Counted from the stretch's first letter, positions 1 through 7,807 are shown. The stretch: 64,000 nt of DNA from Hanstruepera neustonica (GCF_002895005.1 NZ_POWF01000009.1:1-64000); one strand, 5' to 3'. Notes: generated from the letters alone by a model not told the origin. Numbers and translations are program-made.

Positions 1-95
1 TGATAGCTGTAGCAAACAAGCTGTTGAAACAGGCATTTGCCATTGCAAAAAGCGAGTTGCCATACGACGAAAACTTTGTGTCAAGATTAGCTTAA
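1..95 (+). CDS. Transposase C-terminal end (partial), probably IS110/IS116 type
   Basis: The window opens inside a plus-strand reading frame (codons from base 3) that ends at a TAA at 93-95. The 30 visible residues (AVANKLLKQAFAIAKSELPY followed by DENFVSRLA) resemble the very C-terminus of IS110/IS116/IS902-type transposases of Bacteroidota. The match is from memory and short, so the family is tentative. The rest of the element lies outside the window. The stop is only 42 bp from the 3' end of the convergent PLD-family gene, so this gene borders an insertion sequence or its remnant. Confidence 0.5.
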   Translation, partial: IAVANKLLKQAFAIAKSELPYDENFVSRLA

Positions 96-137
96 AAAGA
101 TTTGTTTTTTAACTCAGTTCTTTGTTGTGTGCTGACT

Positions 138-1820
138 TTATTGTTTTTCATAAGGAAATCCAGCTTCATCAAGAAGTTCATATTTCCACCTGTTTTTGTC
201 GTTATTCCATTTTTTACTTTGACTCCTTAACTGTGCGATATTATCTCTATGCTTTTTTAAAATCTTTGGCTTTTTATCTCTGAACTCCTTTGTTTGGTTC
301 TTGCTTTTTAGTTCCTCAACAAATCTCCAACTTGCTATTTTATTTTCAATTCCCTCTCTATGTTTTTGTTTTTCCCACTCCCATTCAACTCCATTCTTTG
401 CCAAAAGATTTCCTAACATTTCTTCTCTAATCTCACTCATTAAATCAGACCTGTTTTCTCTATCTTGTCTTAACTTAATCGTCATTTGGTCGTTAAGCCA
501 GTGACCTATGTAAGTTTTTTGAGAAGGAACAGTTTTATAGTTTTTCTTTTTGCTATAATAATTCTCGAGTTCAACCAAACTGTCAGTCCATTCATCGTCT
601 TTTGGTCTCTTGTACATTGTACTATCAAATTCCCAAATGAAATTTATAGATTGCATTTTCCTTTCCTCGTATTCGGTCAATTCTGGGCCGTAGTTTTTAT
701 TACCTTTCCTTCTTTGTTTTTGCCAAGCGCACCATCTGCCTACTTCGTAGTAAGGATTCGATTTATTTTTAAATTGTGGTACATAGGTGTATTCGCTATT
801 TGGGTCAACTTTGTTTTTGTATTCAATAACTTTGTTAAAATCTTTATTCCACTTTATAAGCCTTTTCCTTTCTCTTCCAATTCCGCCAAATGGAAATTCA
901 GCATCCAATAATCTTTCAAATATTTCGAATGGTAGTGAATCTCCTCCTTGATTGTATAGTTTATGCATTTTTTGATACCAATGAAAAAGTTCTCGGTCTT
1001 CCGTGTGCTTACTTACAATTCCAGATGGTCTTTTAGTTTTCTTATAAATTACATACCTCTCAATCAGAGTATCAAATTTCTCGTAGTCACTCTCACCGAA
1101 ACTTTTTTTATTACTTCTGTTTTTTGTAGTATCCTTTTGTTCAAAACCTGATTTTAAATCAAAATCCTTTATTTCAATATTGTCTTGTTCCTTCTCGGTA
1201 TTTTCGCCATCGTTATTTTTTGGTTCTTCAACTTTACCATTTTCCCTAAATTGATTGAATAGCAGGTTTTGTTTAATTAATTCATCTAATAATTGACTTG
1301 TTAATAATTGAAGTTTCGGTGAAGATAAATCCATTAAATCGGAATAGTAAGATTTAATTTCATTTAGTAATTTTTGTCCTTGTTTGTCTGTTTTAGTCAA
1401 AAAATCCAATTGGATAGAAGCTTCTAAATTAGTTTTGATTCCTTGACTTGTTAGATTAGAAGAACCAATTATTATTCTTGTGAATTTTTTCCCTTCAAAA
1501 AGGAATAGCTTTGGATGATAAGTCACAAATTTTCGTTTATCCCTATATATGTAAGTTTCAACTCCTTGTTCTAATAGTGATTCCAGAGCTTCTTTTGAAG
1601 TTCCTCTGTTGTCAACTCCAATATAGAATCTAATTTTATCAAATTTGGAATTAGCTTTTTTTATAAATGGTTCAAGCATTTTAGTTCCAGATATGGAAGC
1701 AAATGCAACAAAGCCTTGAAAAGAATAATAATCTTTGCTTTCAAATGATGCAACAAGTTGTTTTCCGACATTATTCTGGTCGCCTGTATCTAATCCGTGT
1801 CCCAGAAAGGTTGCTTTCAT
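138..1820 (-). CDS. PLD-like nuclease domain fused to helicase-associated (HA) domains
   Basis: 560 residues. The N-terminal ~140 residues form a phospholipase-D-like nuclease module: H102-x-K104 in YHPKLFLFEG, then GSSN (119-122) and E133. This is one HKD half-site, as in NgoFVII/BfiI-type endonucleases that complete the active site by dimerising. Residues ~195-240 are a charged, probably disordered linker. From ~240 to the end there are about four W-rich segments of the helicase-associated (HA, PF03457-like) type, for example around GRWCAWQKQRRKG and YIGHWLNDQM; these probably bind nucleic acid. No helicase motor or methylase motif is present. It lies next to a transposase tail and a repeat-rich gap. 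Inference: a mobile or defence-type DNA-targeting nuclease; the biological role is unproven. Confidence 0.75.
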   Translation of the reverse strand: MKATFLGHGLDTGDQNNVGKQLVASFESKDYYSFQGFVAFASISGTKMLEPFIKKANSKFDKIRFYIGVDNRGTSKEALESLLEQGVETYIYRDKRKFVTYHPKLFLFEGKKFTRIIIGSSNLTSQGIKTNLEASIQLDFLTKTDKQGQKLLNEIKSYYSDLMDLSSPKLQLLTSQLLDELIKQNLLFNQFRENGKVEEPKNNDGENTEKEQDNIEIKDFDLKSGFEQKDTTKNRSNKKSFGESDYEKFDTLIERYVIYKKTKRPSGIVSKHTEDRELFHWYQKMHKLYNQGGDSLPFEIFERLLDAEFPFGGIGRERKRLIKWNKDFNKVIEYKNKVDPNSEYTYVPQFKNKSNPYYEVGRWCAWQKQRRKGNKNYGPELTEYEERKMQSINFIWEFDSTMYKRPKDDEWTDSLVELENYYSKKKNYKTVPSQKTYIGHWLNDQMTIKLRQDRENRSDLMSEIREEMLGNLLAKNGVEWEWEKQKHREGIENKIASWRFVEELKSKNQTKEFRDKKPKILKKHRDNIAQLRSQSKKWNNDKNRWKYELLDEAGFPYEKQ

Positions 1821-1858
1821 TTATTGGTTTTTTCAGCTTGCACACAACTATTGATAAG

Positions 1859-1889
1859 CGAAGTTACTTTTTTAAAATCATAAAGTCAA
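1859..1889 (-). promoter_or_regulatory. Bacteroidota-type promoter for the PLD/HA gene
   Basis: On the minus strand a TTG (1889-1887) is followed after exactly 20 bp by TAACTTCG (1866-1859), one mismatch from the TAnnTTTG -7 box. Transcription would begin near 1852, giving a leader of about 30 nt before the ATG at 1820. The same TTG-N20-TAACTTCG arrangement precedes the Crp/Fnr gene (5805-5835). Confidence 0.5.
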
Positions 1890-1928
1890 CACGTATGGGT
1901 ACGTAGTTTTTGGTTCATAGCTGGGTAA

Positions 1929-1976
1929 GGTCTGCGTTAGGTCTTTTTAAGGTTTCCTTAAGGTCTCCTTCGGGTC
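1929..1976. repeat. 11-bp tandem minisatellite, about four units
   Basis: Consecutive 11-mers GGTCTGCGTTA, GGTCTTTTTAA, GGTTTCCTTAA and GGTCTCCTTCG end in GGTC and are followed by a block reading CTATTGAAAACTCCTACAAA. A closely related array with the same flanking block lies at 5989-6070, so this is a dispersed intergenic element. The rest of the 1821-2282 gap holds only further repeats and the promoter of the PLD/HA gene. Confidence 0.65.
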
Positions 1977-2017
1977 AACTATTGAAAACTCCTACAAAAC
2001 ACTACACCAAACCCATT

Positions 2018-2109
2018 GTCATTACGAGGAGCCTGCGACGAAGTAATCTGTTTATTCAACCTATCCCAATGAGATTGCTTCCCACTTCGTGCCTCATGGT
2101 CGCAATGAC
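2018..2109. repeat. Long imperfect palindrome (dispersed intergenic hairpin type)
   Basis: The left arm begins GTCATTACGAGGAGC and contains GACGAAGTAATCT. The right arm contains GAGATTGCTTC and ends GCAATGAC. The arms pair over about 30 bases with small bulges, around a loop near 2050-2070. Hairpins of this kind (GTCATTGCGAGGAG...AGATTGCTTCG...CGCAATGAC) are familiar dispersed intergenic repeats in many bacteria. No coding potential is seen. Confidence 0.7.
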
Positions 2110-2167
2110 GTATAGTAACCTTTGTCATATCTAACCTGCCATTTTGCAAACAAGTATCGAGAACCCA

Positions 2168-2284
2168 AAACCCAATGCCTGTCTTTAGACAAACGCTCAA
2201 GATAAACTCCAACAGGAAACAAACGACCTACTAAATCTGGTCGTTAAGAATAGTCCATAAGAATCCGTTAAAAAATTACTGCTT
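2168..2284 (+). repeat. 117-bp dispersed element, copy 1 of a direct repeat
   Basis: Aligns without gaps to 3713-3829 with about 10 mismatches over 117 bp, in the same orientation. Its right end overlaps the stop codon of the beta-lactamase-family gene (2283-2285), so the two copies bracket that gene. This copy lacks the right-hand inverted arm that copy 2 has (3878-3905). Confidence 0.85.
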
Positions 2285-3542
2285 ACTCTGGTTGGAGCTT
2301 ATCAAAATAATCATTCATCATATCCCAAATAGCATAATACTCCAATTCTTTCGCGCGTTCATCATTGCCCATATCCGTATTAATAACAATATAACGCCCC
2401 GTTTTATTCACCTTGTCAAAATACATCCAGGTGCCAACACCCGCATCACCACCAGAATGCCCAATATAACCCTTGGCACTATGCCCAATAAATAGGGCAG
2501 GACTATAGTCCCCGTTATAGGGATTGCTGGCATTACGCGATTCAAAGTGAGAGGCGTCCAATTGTTCCGTAAAGAGTTCCTGGTAACTGGCTTTTGAAAG
2601 TAAGGTGCCGTTCCCAGAATAGCCTTTAACCAATTCAGCCAGATATTTAGCCATATCGCTACTCGATGAAATCAACATACCATCCGGATAGGTTATGGCC
2701 GTATAAAAAGGTAATAGCGTATGGTCATTTCTGTACAATCGGGAATGCTTGGTAATATCCACAGCTTCCAAAGACCAACCCGTGGCATCCATACCCAAGG
2801 GTTTTAAGATATGGGCTTCAGTAAAGGCATCAAATGCCTGACCGGTTGCTTTTTCAATGACTAATGCACATAGGGTAGCACCGATGTTTGAATAGTTATA
2901 GCGTGCTCCTGGTTGGTAATTGATATAATTATCATCTTGATAATAGGCACCATGGACTTCTAAATAACCTTTTAAATAGGCTTCCATGGGAATATCATGT
3001 TCAGCAGGGTTTAATTGTTGCGCTGGATAATCGGTGCTCACGTTGGTTAAGTCTTGGTTCTCTGCAAGGATCCAAGCGCGATTCATATACTGCTCCGTAT
3101 CATTAATTCCAGACGTATGGGTAGCTAAATGTCTAATGGTAATGGTGTCATTAGGATAATTGGGGTTGATGACCTGAAAAGGCAAATAATCCTGAACGGG
3201 ATCATCTAAATGGAGTTTCCCTAATTCTTTGGCTTTCATTAAAGCAATACCGATTAAGGTTTTAGAAACCGAAGCAATATGTTGTATGGTGTGTTCGGTA
3301 TAAGGCTCTTTCGTCTCCCGATTGGCCAATCCAAAACCTTTGGAATAGAGTACACCATGTTCATTGACCATCGCAACGCCAAAGCCATTGATTTGCCCAT
3401 TTCTCTGAATGGAATCTAATGCCGCTGTTAAGGAATCCAGTACCACTTGGTTATGATTGATTGAACGGTCTGGTTGCTTTTTGTTTTCATGACACGACGA
3501 AAACGCCAATACGATCAATACGATAAAAGGGAATCTGCTCAT
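2283..3542 (-). CDS. Serine hydrolase of the beta-lactamase/PBP4* family, lipoprotein
   Basis: 419 residues, with a short signal peptide and a lipobox ending at C17 (LAFSSC), so probably a periplasmic lipoprotein. It has all class C/PBP-type active-site motifs: SVSK (S91 nucleophile, K94), YSN (217-219) and HSG (362-364). Length and fold suit the PF00144 family of esterases, D-aminopeptidases and beta-lactamase-like proteins. The natural substrate cannot be read from the sequence and resistance should not be assumed. It is monocistronic, bracketed by the 117-bp direct repeats, and co-oriented with a second, only distantly similar family member at 3982. Confidence 0.88.
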   Translation of the reverse strand: MSRFPFIVLIVLAFSSCHENKKQPDRSINHNQVVLDSLTAALDSIQRNGQINGFGVAMVNEHGVLYSKGFGLANRETKEPYTEHTIQHIASVSKTLIGIALMKAKELGKLHLDDPVQDYLPFQVINPNYPNDTITIRHLATHTSGINDTEQYMNRAWILAENQDLTNVSTDYPAQQLNPAEHDIPMEAYLKGYLEVHGAYYQDDNYINYQPGARYNYSNIGATLCALVIEKATGQAFDAFTEAHILKPLGMDATGWSLEAVDITKHSRLYRNDHTLLPFYTAITYPDGMLISSSSDMAKYLAELVKGYSGNGTLLSKASYQELFTEQLDASHFESRNASNPYNGDYSPALFIGHSAKGYIGHSGGDAGVGTWMYFDKVNKTGRYIVINTDMGNDERAKELEYYAIWDMMNDYFDKLQPE

Positions 3543-3677
3543 TTAGTCTTTTGGTTTACAGTAATGACAAGAAAATAACAGGATTGTTACAGTTTTGTTT
3601 AACAGTTTGCTTATCATCTTTGGAATTGAATTCGCTACATGATGAAATCGCAGCTCCCACGAAGTTAAGCCATTTTA

Positions 3678-3706
3678 GATCCTGAATCAAGTTCAGGATG
3701 ACAAGT
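3678..3706. repeat. Short hairpin repeat (TCCTGAA / TTCAGGA)
   Basis: TCCTGAA (3680-3686) and TTCAGGA (3692-3698) form a 7-bp stem with a 5-nt loop, followed by TGACAAGT. A variant (CCTGAAACGAGTTCAG, then ATGACAAGT) is at 5931-5955. It belongs to a class of dispersed intergenic hairpins. The gap 3543-3981 holds this, the 117-bp repeat and its inverted arm, and no gene. Confidence 0.6.
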
Positions 3707-3712
3707 CAGTTT

Positions 3713-3829
3713 AAACCCAATTCCTGCCTTTCGACAAACGCTCAAGATAAACTCCAGCAGGAAAAAAGCGACCTACTAAATCTTGTCGTTAAGAATAGTC
3801 CATAAGAATCCGTTAAAAAGCTTCTGCTT
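3713..3829 (+). repeat. 117-bp dispersed element, copy 2 of a direct repeat
   Basis: Second copy of the element at 2168-2284, same length and orientation, about 10 mismatches. Unlike copy 1 it continues into a region that contains an inverted arm (3878-3905), so this may be the fuller form of a short non-autonomous element. Confidence 0.85.
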
Positions 3830-3905
3830 GTTCGCATTCAGCGCAAGCTGAAAAGGTCAGAAGGTTTAGGATACGTTGGACTATTTAGACAAGATTTAGT
3901 AAGTC
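3770..3905. repeat. Inverted repeat, MITE-like
   Basis: The arm at 3770-3801 (begins GACCTACTAAATCTTGTC) is the reverse complement of 3878-3905 (ends ACAAGATTTAGTAAGTC). Identity covers a 17-bp and an 8-bp block, with one mismatch and a 4-nt length difference. The 76-bp interior codes for nothing obvious. Together with the 117-bp repeat it suggests a miniature mobile element, but no target-site duplication is evident. Confidence 0.6.
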
Positions 3906-3981
3906 TAGCGTTTTTTGTTTCTTTTTTGGGCGATGTAAAAAAGAATAGAGATTACACAAAAAAAGAATAGAGATAACACCA

Positions 3982-5103
3982 CTATTTAACAAGCTGATAC
4001 ATCCCATTGACAAACTCATAATGCTTATACGGCAAATGACTTTGATTCACAGAAACCACCATCGTGATACCCGCTTCAGGATTATAAAACACATCACTGC
4101 CCCAAAACCCCGAATGTCCATAAAACCGCACCCCATCAAAATCATACAGAAACATACCAAAACCATAGCGATCTCTAGAATCCGTAATCATGGCCTGAAA
4201 CAATTGGTCCTGCTTGATAAGCTGCTTTCCAAAAAGCGCTTTCATAAACAAATTAAGGTCATAGGTGGTAGACACCAGGCCACCACCAGCCCAATCAAAG
4301 GAGGTATTGATGTCGGCATTAACTTCTATATCACCCAAATACAAACTCGGGAAAGCCAACGTGTTGGTAGCGGCTTCATGATACTCCAAATACGTATGGC
4401 TCATACCCACAGGCTCTAGAATATAGGTTCTAAAAGCTTCAGCCAGTGGCATAGCGCGATACTTTTCAATAATAAGCCCGAGCAGAAAGTAATTCATATC
4501 GGAATAGTAAAAGCCTTCTCCCGGTTTAAAATGCGCACGGTTATGCAAATCAAACTGATAATAAGTTTCAAAAAGGTCTTGAACTGTCCACAATTTTTGA
4601 GGGTTTTCAAAGAAGAGTCCCATAAATTCCTCCTGCGTATCGGTAAAAATATCGGCTAATCCAGACGTGTGATTGAGCAATTGACGCACCGCAATATCTT
4701 TGCCAAAGTTTTTACCATCGAGCATCATCAATTTATTAAATCCCACAAATGTTTGGTCACCAATCAGTTCGACAACAAGGTCATCAAGCTTGAGTTTCCC
4801 CTCTTCAACCAACTGTAGAATAAGTGTTGCCGTAAATAGTTTGGTAATGCTAGCTGTTTTAAAAGGACTATTGGGACTTACAGTCGTATCATCTGAAACG
4901 GACAATTGTCCAAAGCCTTTATGGTAAACAAAATCCTGCTTTTCATTTTCCAGATAGACCAGAATGTTGGCCACAGGCTGATCGGGATTGTCAGATAGAT
5001 GGGTCTTAAAATAGGTGTCCAGCTTTTGGCTTAAGTTTTGCGCAGGCACCATGGCAACGATGGTAAGGGTAAAAAGGACTAATAATAGAGTTGTTTTTTT
5101 CAT
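3982..5103 (-). CDS. Serine hydrolase of the beta-lactamase family, secreted
   Basis: 373 residues from the ATG at 5103, which gives a clean signal peptide (MKKTTLLLVLFTLTIVAMVP, cut near AQN). A TTG seven codons upstream is less likely. Motifs: SITK (S85, K88), Y-S-D (200-202) in the YxN position, and HSG (330-332). Asp for Asn in the second motif is common in esterase-like members. Expected in the periplasm or outer-membrane space; substrate unknown. The Crp/Fnr regulator ends 53 bp upstream on the same strand, so the two could be co-transcribed and the regulator could control this gene (inference). Confidence 0.85.
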   Translation of the reverse strand: MKKTTLLLVLFTLTIVAMVPAQNLSQKLDTYFKTHLSDNPDQPVANILVYLENEKQDFVYHKGFGQLSVSDDTTVSPNSPFKTASITKLFTATLILQLVEEGKLKLDDLVVELIGDQTFVGFNKLMMLDGKNFGKDIAVRQLLNHTSGLADIFTDTQEEFMGLFFENPQKLWTVQDLFETYYQFDLHNRAHFKPGEGFYYSDMNYFLLGLIIEKYRAMPLAEAFRTYILEPVGMSHTYLEYHEAATNTLAFPSLYLGDIEVNADINTSFDWAGGGLVSTTYDLNLFMKALFGKQLIKQDQLFQAMITDSRDRYGFGMFLYDFDGVRFYGHSGFWGSDVFYNPEAGITMVVSVNQSHLPYKHYEFVNGMYQLVK

Positions 5104-5156
5104 CAGATTATTTATTTCTGGCAAAACTAAACAGACCGATTCTAATGTGAGTTGAC

Positions 5157-5735
5157 CTAGGTCAATTCGTGCTTTTTTCGTATCCTGCTTAAGCGTTCTT
5201 TTGAAATCCCTAAAAAGGAGGCGATATCTTTTAGAGGGATTTTATTCACCAGCTTGGGCTGTTTGAGCAACAGATTGATATAGTTCTCTTCGGCGGTATG
5301 GGCTTTAGATTCCATATGCCGCTGAATCAACACATCTATATATTCTAAGAGAATAGATTGCATGATATGCTCTGAAAACTTTTGATTCTCGATTTGCTTA
5401 TAAAAGGCCTCACGTGATATTTTTAGGCAAGTAGTATGGCAAATAGCATCAATGGTTTCTTTACTCGGTACAGCCGTAATAAAAGAAATGGGTGACGCTT
5501 CCAAGTCACCAGGAAAGGTAAAACCAAGCACCACTTCCTTATCATTAACCAGGCGCCAGGTTCTTAAGATACCATCTTCCACCAGGAGTATAAAATCGGC
5601 TTTACCACCTTCCGTAAAGACCACCTCATCTTTCTTGTAAAAAACGGGGGTACCAATAGCACGCAAAGCATCCAGAAATTTTTGATAACTATCAGGATCA
5701 CTAATGGTATTGGCCGTATTGTGGTTGAGATTCAT
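5157..5735 (-). CDS. Crp/Fnr-family transcriptional regulator
   Basis: 192 residues: a cyclic-nucleotide-binding-type beta-roll at ~20-130, a dimer helix, and a C-terminal helix-turn-helix at ~165-190 (LKDIASFLGISKERLSRIRK). There are no cysteines placed for an Fnr-type iron-sulfur cluster, and the ligand site is degenerate, as is usual in Bacteroidota members. It acts in the cytoplasm as a DNA-binding dimer. It sits directly upstream of the hydrolase gene at 3982 on the same strand and has its own promoter candidate at 5805-5835. Confidence 0.85.
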   Translation of the reverse strand: MNLNHNTANTISDPDSYQKFLDALRAIGTPVFYKKDEVVFTEGGKADFILLVEDGILRTWRLVNDKEVVLGFTFPGDLEASPISFITAVPSKETIDAICHTTCLKISREAFYKQIENQKFSEHIMQSILLEYIDVLIQRHMESKAHTAEENYINLLLKQPKLVNKIPLKDIASFLGISKERLSRIRKKHELT

Positions 5736-5804
5736 TGGTTTTAAATAAGCGGATGATTTTTAAATCATGAGTAGCTATAAAACGCATCATAACTTTTGAA
5801 TGAA

Positions 5805-5835
5805 CGAAGTTACCTTTTTTAACCCACAAATTCAA
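5805..5835 (-). promoter_or_regulatory. Bacteroidota-type promoter for the Crp/Fnr gene
   Basis: On the minus strand, TTG (5835-5833), a 20-bp spacer, then TAACTTCG (5812-5805), one mismatch from TAnnTTTG. The predicted start is near 5798, giving a leader of about 60 nt. Confidence 0.5.
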
Positions 5836-5900
5836 TACCAATGGAATCCTAGTTTCTTCCACACAGTTCCCTAAGTTCTCCTTATGGTCAACCAGTTACA

Positions 5901-5955
5901 TTCCTGCGCAGGCAGGAATCTCTTTTAGGTCCTGAAACGAGTTCAGAATGACAAG
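5901..5955. repeat. Two adjacent short intergenic hairpins
   Basis: TTCCTGC/GCAGGAA (5901-5918) is a 7-bp palindrome with a 4-nt loop. CCTGAA..TTCAG (5931-5946) followed by ATGACAAGT repeats the element at 3678-3706. The gap 5736-6187 holds a promoter, these hairpins, an 11-bp minisatellite and a terminator, but no gene. Confidence 0.55.
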
Positions 5956-5988
5956 TTCTTTTAAATAGGTTTCCCAAAGAGCTACTTC

Positions 5989-6070
5989 GGGTTCCCTCGG
6001 GTGCTCCTTCGGGTCTCCTTCGGATTTCCTTCGGGTATGCTTCGGGTCGGCTATCGAAAATTCCTACAAA
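5989..6070. repeat. 11-bp tandem minisatellite (GGTCTCCTTCG family), second locus
   Basis: About five or six units with consensus GGTNTCCTTCG, each ending TTCG, followed by CTATCGAAAATTCCTACAAA. It is the same array type and 3' flank as 1929-1998, at higher copy number. No reading frame is conserved between the two loci. Confidence 0.65.
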
Positions 6071-6145
6071 ATTTTACCATCATGGCTTTTTGGGAGATAA
6101 GACATAGATGAGCCCTGTCAAAGTTATGTCAGCCCTATATTAAAA

Positions 6146-6170
6146 AAAACCCAAGGATTCCTTGGGTTTT
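6146..6170 (-). terminator. Rho-independent terminator of the kelch/T9SS gene
   Basis: A perfect 12-bp stem AAAACCCAAGGA / TCCTTGGGTTTT with a 1-nt loop, A-rich on one side and T-rich on the other, lies 18 bp past the stop of the gene at 6188. The symmetry would let it work in both directions. Confidence 0.85.
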
Positions 6171-6187
6171 AAAATGTTATTAATACA

Positions 6188-7807
6188 CTATTTCTTCAAT
6201 ATCAACTTTTGGGTGACCTTTTCGGTATCGGTTTCCAGAATAATCAGGTACACCTGGTTATTCCCCAAATGGCTTAAATCCTTGGTATAGGTATGCGCAC
6301 CTGTAGCCAGATCTTTTAGCACTACTTGTTCAATCAGCGCGCCTTTAATATCATAAATGGAGATACTCATATCGCCAGTCTCACGCATGGTAAAGGTCAT
6401 ATGCACACTGCCATCGCTCGGGTTTGGGTAGATACTTAAGTTTAAGGCATTGGCGCTGTTGGTATTAAATTCATCCACAGATAAGGCATTGGTTTTCTTT
6501 ATTAGCACCTTATAAATGGTATTACTGGCGTCACTTTGGGTGCCATCGTTTATAAAGAATATATTGGGTTGGGTACTGTTAATACCACCAAATATGTGGC
6601 CAATGAGCGTGTAATCTTCTGTGAGATCATCATATTTGAAAACCCCATTGTTAAACTGTGGGAAACTGGTATTGGGAATAAACTCGGCTCCTGAGCCTAA
6701 TAAACCGGGCATCTCCACAGGGAGTTTGTATTCGCCCATTACACCATCGGCATTGCGGGTTACGCGGGCAATGGTATTCACAAAAGGCACATTATCATCC
6801 TGTACCATGGTGCCATTATCATCATAAAACTGGGCCATGCCACCAAAAAACACCGTGTGCATATCGTTTTCGGTTTCAGAGTAAAGTGGTAACACCGCAC
6901 AGTGGTAGTGGTTGTAATGCTGTTCAAACACATTATTAACCGTATAACCAGTGGCATCCACCGTCACAGAGTTTAAGAAGGGTAAATCCACCGCTTCCTG
7001 AAACACACCCGAGAACATGGTAATGCCCTCTTCGCCATTGGGTAGAATTTGCACTTCGGCATTGTAGTCGCGTCTATGCAGATTCGCAGCATCCTCATGC
7101 GGTGTTAAGTGGGTAACAGTTATGGTGGTGCCATCATCAGCCAGTTGGAATTTTCTAATAGCATTGGTGTACTCCTGTATAAAACCAGGACCATGATCGG
7201 GACCCATGGGGTTATAACGACCAATAAACTTTTGACCGCCTAATAAATAGAAGGTGTCGCCAATCTTCTGGATACGACCACCTGTTACTTGAAATTCGGT
7301 ATCGGATATTTGTCTGAAGTGTGATGTTAAATCGGTGTTGTTAATCACGGCGTTAATCACATCAGGCACATGAATAGCGGTGAGATTCGGGTAGGTGGTA
7401 TGGTCGGCTTCGGTATTGCTGTAACCGTAACCACCAAAACAATAGAGATATTCACCTTGCTGATAAAACTCCATATTGGTCGCGCTTAATTGCTCTTGAA
7501 TACCTGTGGGTAAACTCGTTAGTGGTGCAGACCATCTTTGCTCCGCAACCGGATCGACCACAATAAGCTGGTTATTATGACCAGCAATATCGAAAGCGGC
7601 CCATGGCTGTCTGCGGTGCAGACCGTCTAATCTTCCGCCAACAATCAGCCATTTGCCGTCATGCTGACCGTAAGCAAAGGATTGAATACCGCCCAAATTG
7701 GTAATGGAAACGGGTTCTAAAGTAATCTCAAAAGGATGTTCCTGCGCGTATCCCAATTGGGTAACGAGCAAGAGTAAGGCTAAACCTAAATATCTGAATA
7801 GATGCAT
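6188..7807 (-). CDS. Secreted kelch-like beta-propeller protein with T9SS type A sorting domain
   Basis: 539 residues from the ATG at 7807, which starts a good signal peptide (MHLFRYLGLALLLLVTQLGY, then AQ). A start 20 codons further upstream would bury that signal. The body has several kelch-like blades (GGYGYSN, LLGGQKFIG, FFGGMAQF, HIFGGI). The last ~80 residues are a type A T9SS sorting domain: LSIYPNPSDG, an ISIYDIKG strand and a final QKLILKK. It is therefore probably exported by the T9SS and released or surface-attached. Ligand or enzymatic function is unknown; no catalytic motif is recognised. Confidence 0.85.
   Translation of the reverse strand: MHLFRYLGLALLLLVTQLGYAQEHPFEITLEPVSITNLGGIQSFAYGQHDGKWLIVGGRLDGLHRRQPWAAFDIAGHNNQLIVVDPVAEQRWSAPLTSLPTGIQEQLSATNMEFYQQGEYLYCFGGYGYSNTEADHTTYPNLTAIHVPDVINAVINNTDLTSHFRQISDTEFQVTGGRIQKIGDTFYLLGGQKFIGRYNPMGPDHGPGFIQEYTNAIRKFQLADDGTTITVTHLTPHEDAANLHRRDYNAEVQILPNGEEGITMFSGVFQEAVDLPFLNSVTVDATGYTVNNVFEQHYNHYHCAVLPLYSETENDMHTVFFGGMAQFYDDNGTMVQDDNVPFVNTIARVTRNADGVMGEYKLPVEMPGLLGSGAEFIPNTSFPQFNNGVFKYDDLTEDYTLIGHIFGGINSTQPNIFFINDGTQSDASNTIYKVLIKKTNALSVDEFNTNSANALNLSIYPNPSDGSVHMTFTMRETGDMSISIYDIKGALIEQVVLKDLATGAHTYTKDLSHLGNNQVYLIILETDTEKVTQKLILKK

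Noticed and set aside
138-1820. Part of a type I or III restriction operon
   Set aside because: No methylase, specificity or helicase gene accompanies it in the window; left of base 1 is unseen, so only the single-protein reading is supported.
2283-5103. Two beta-lactamase-fold genes as antibiotic-resistance determinants
   Set aside because: The motifs only define the broad serine hydrolase/PBP-like family. Nothing in the sequence shows beta-lactam hydrolysis.
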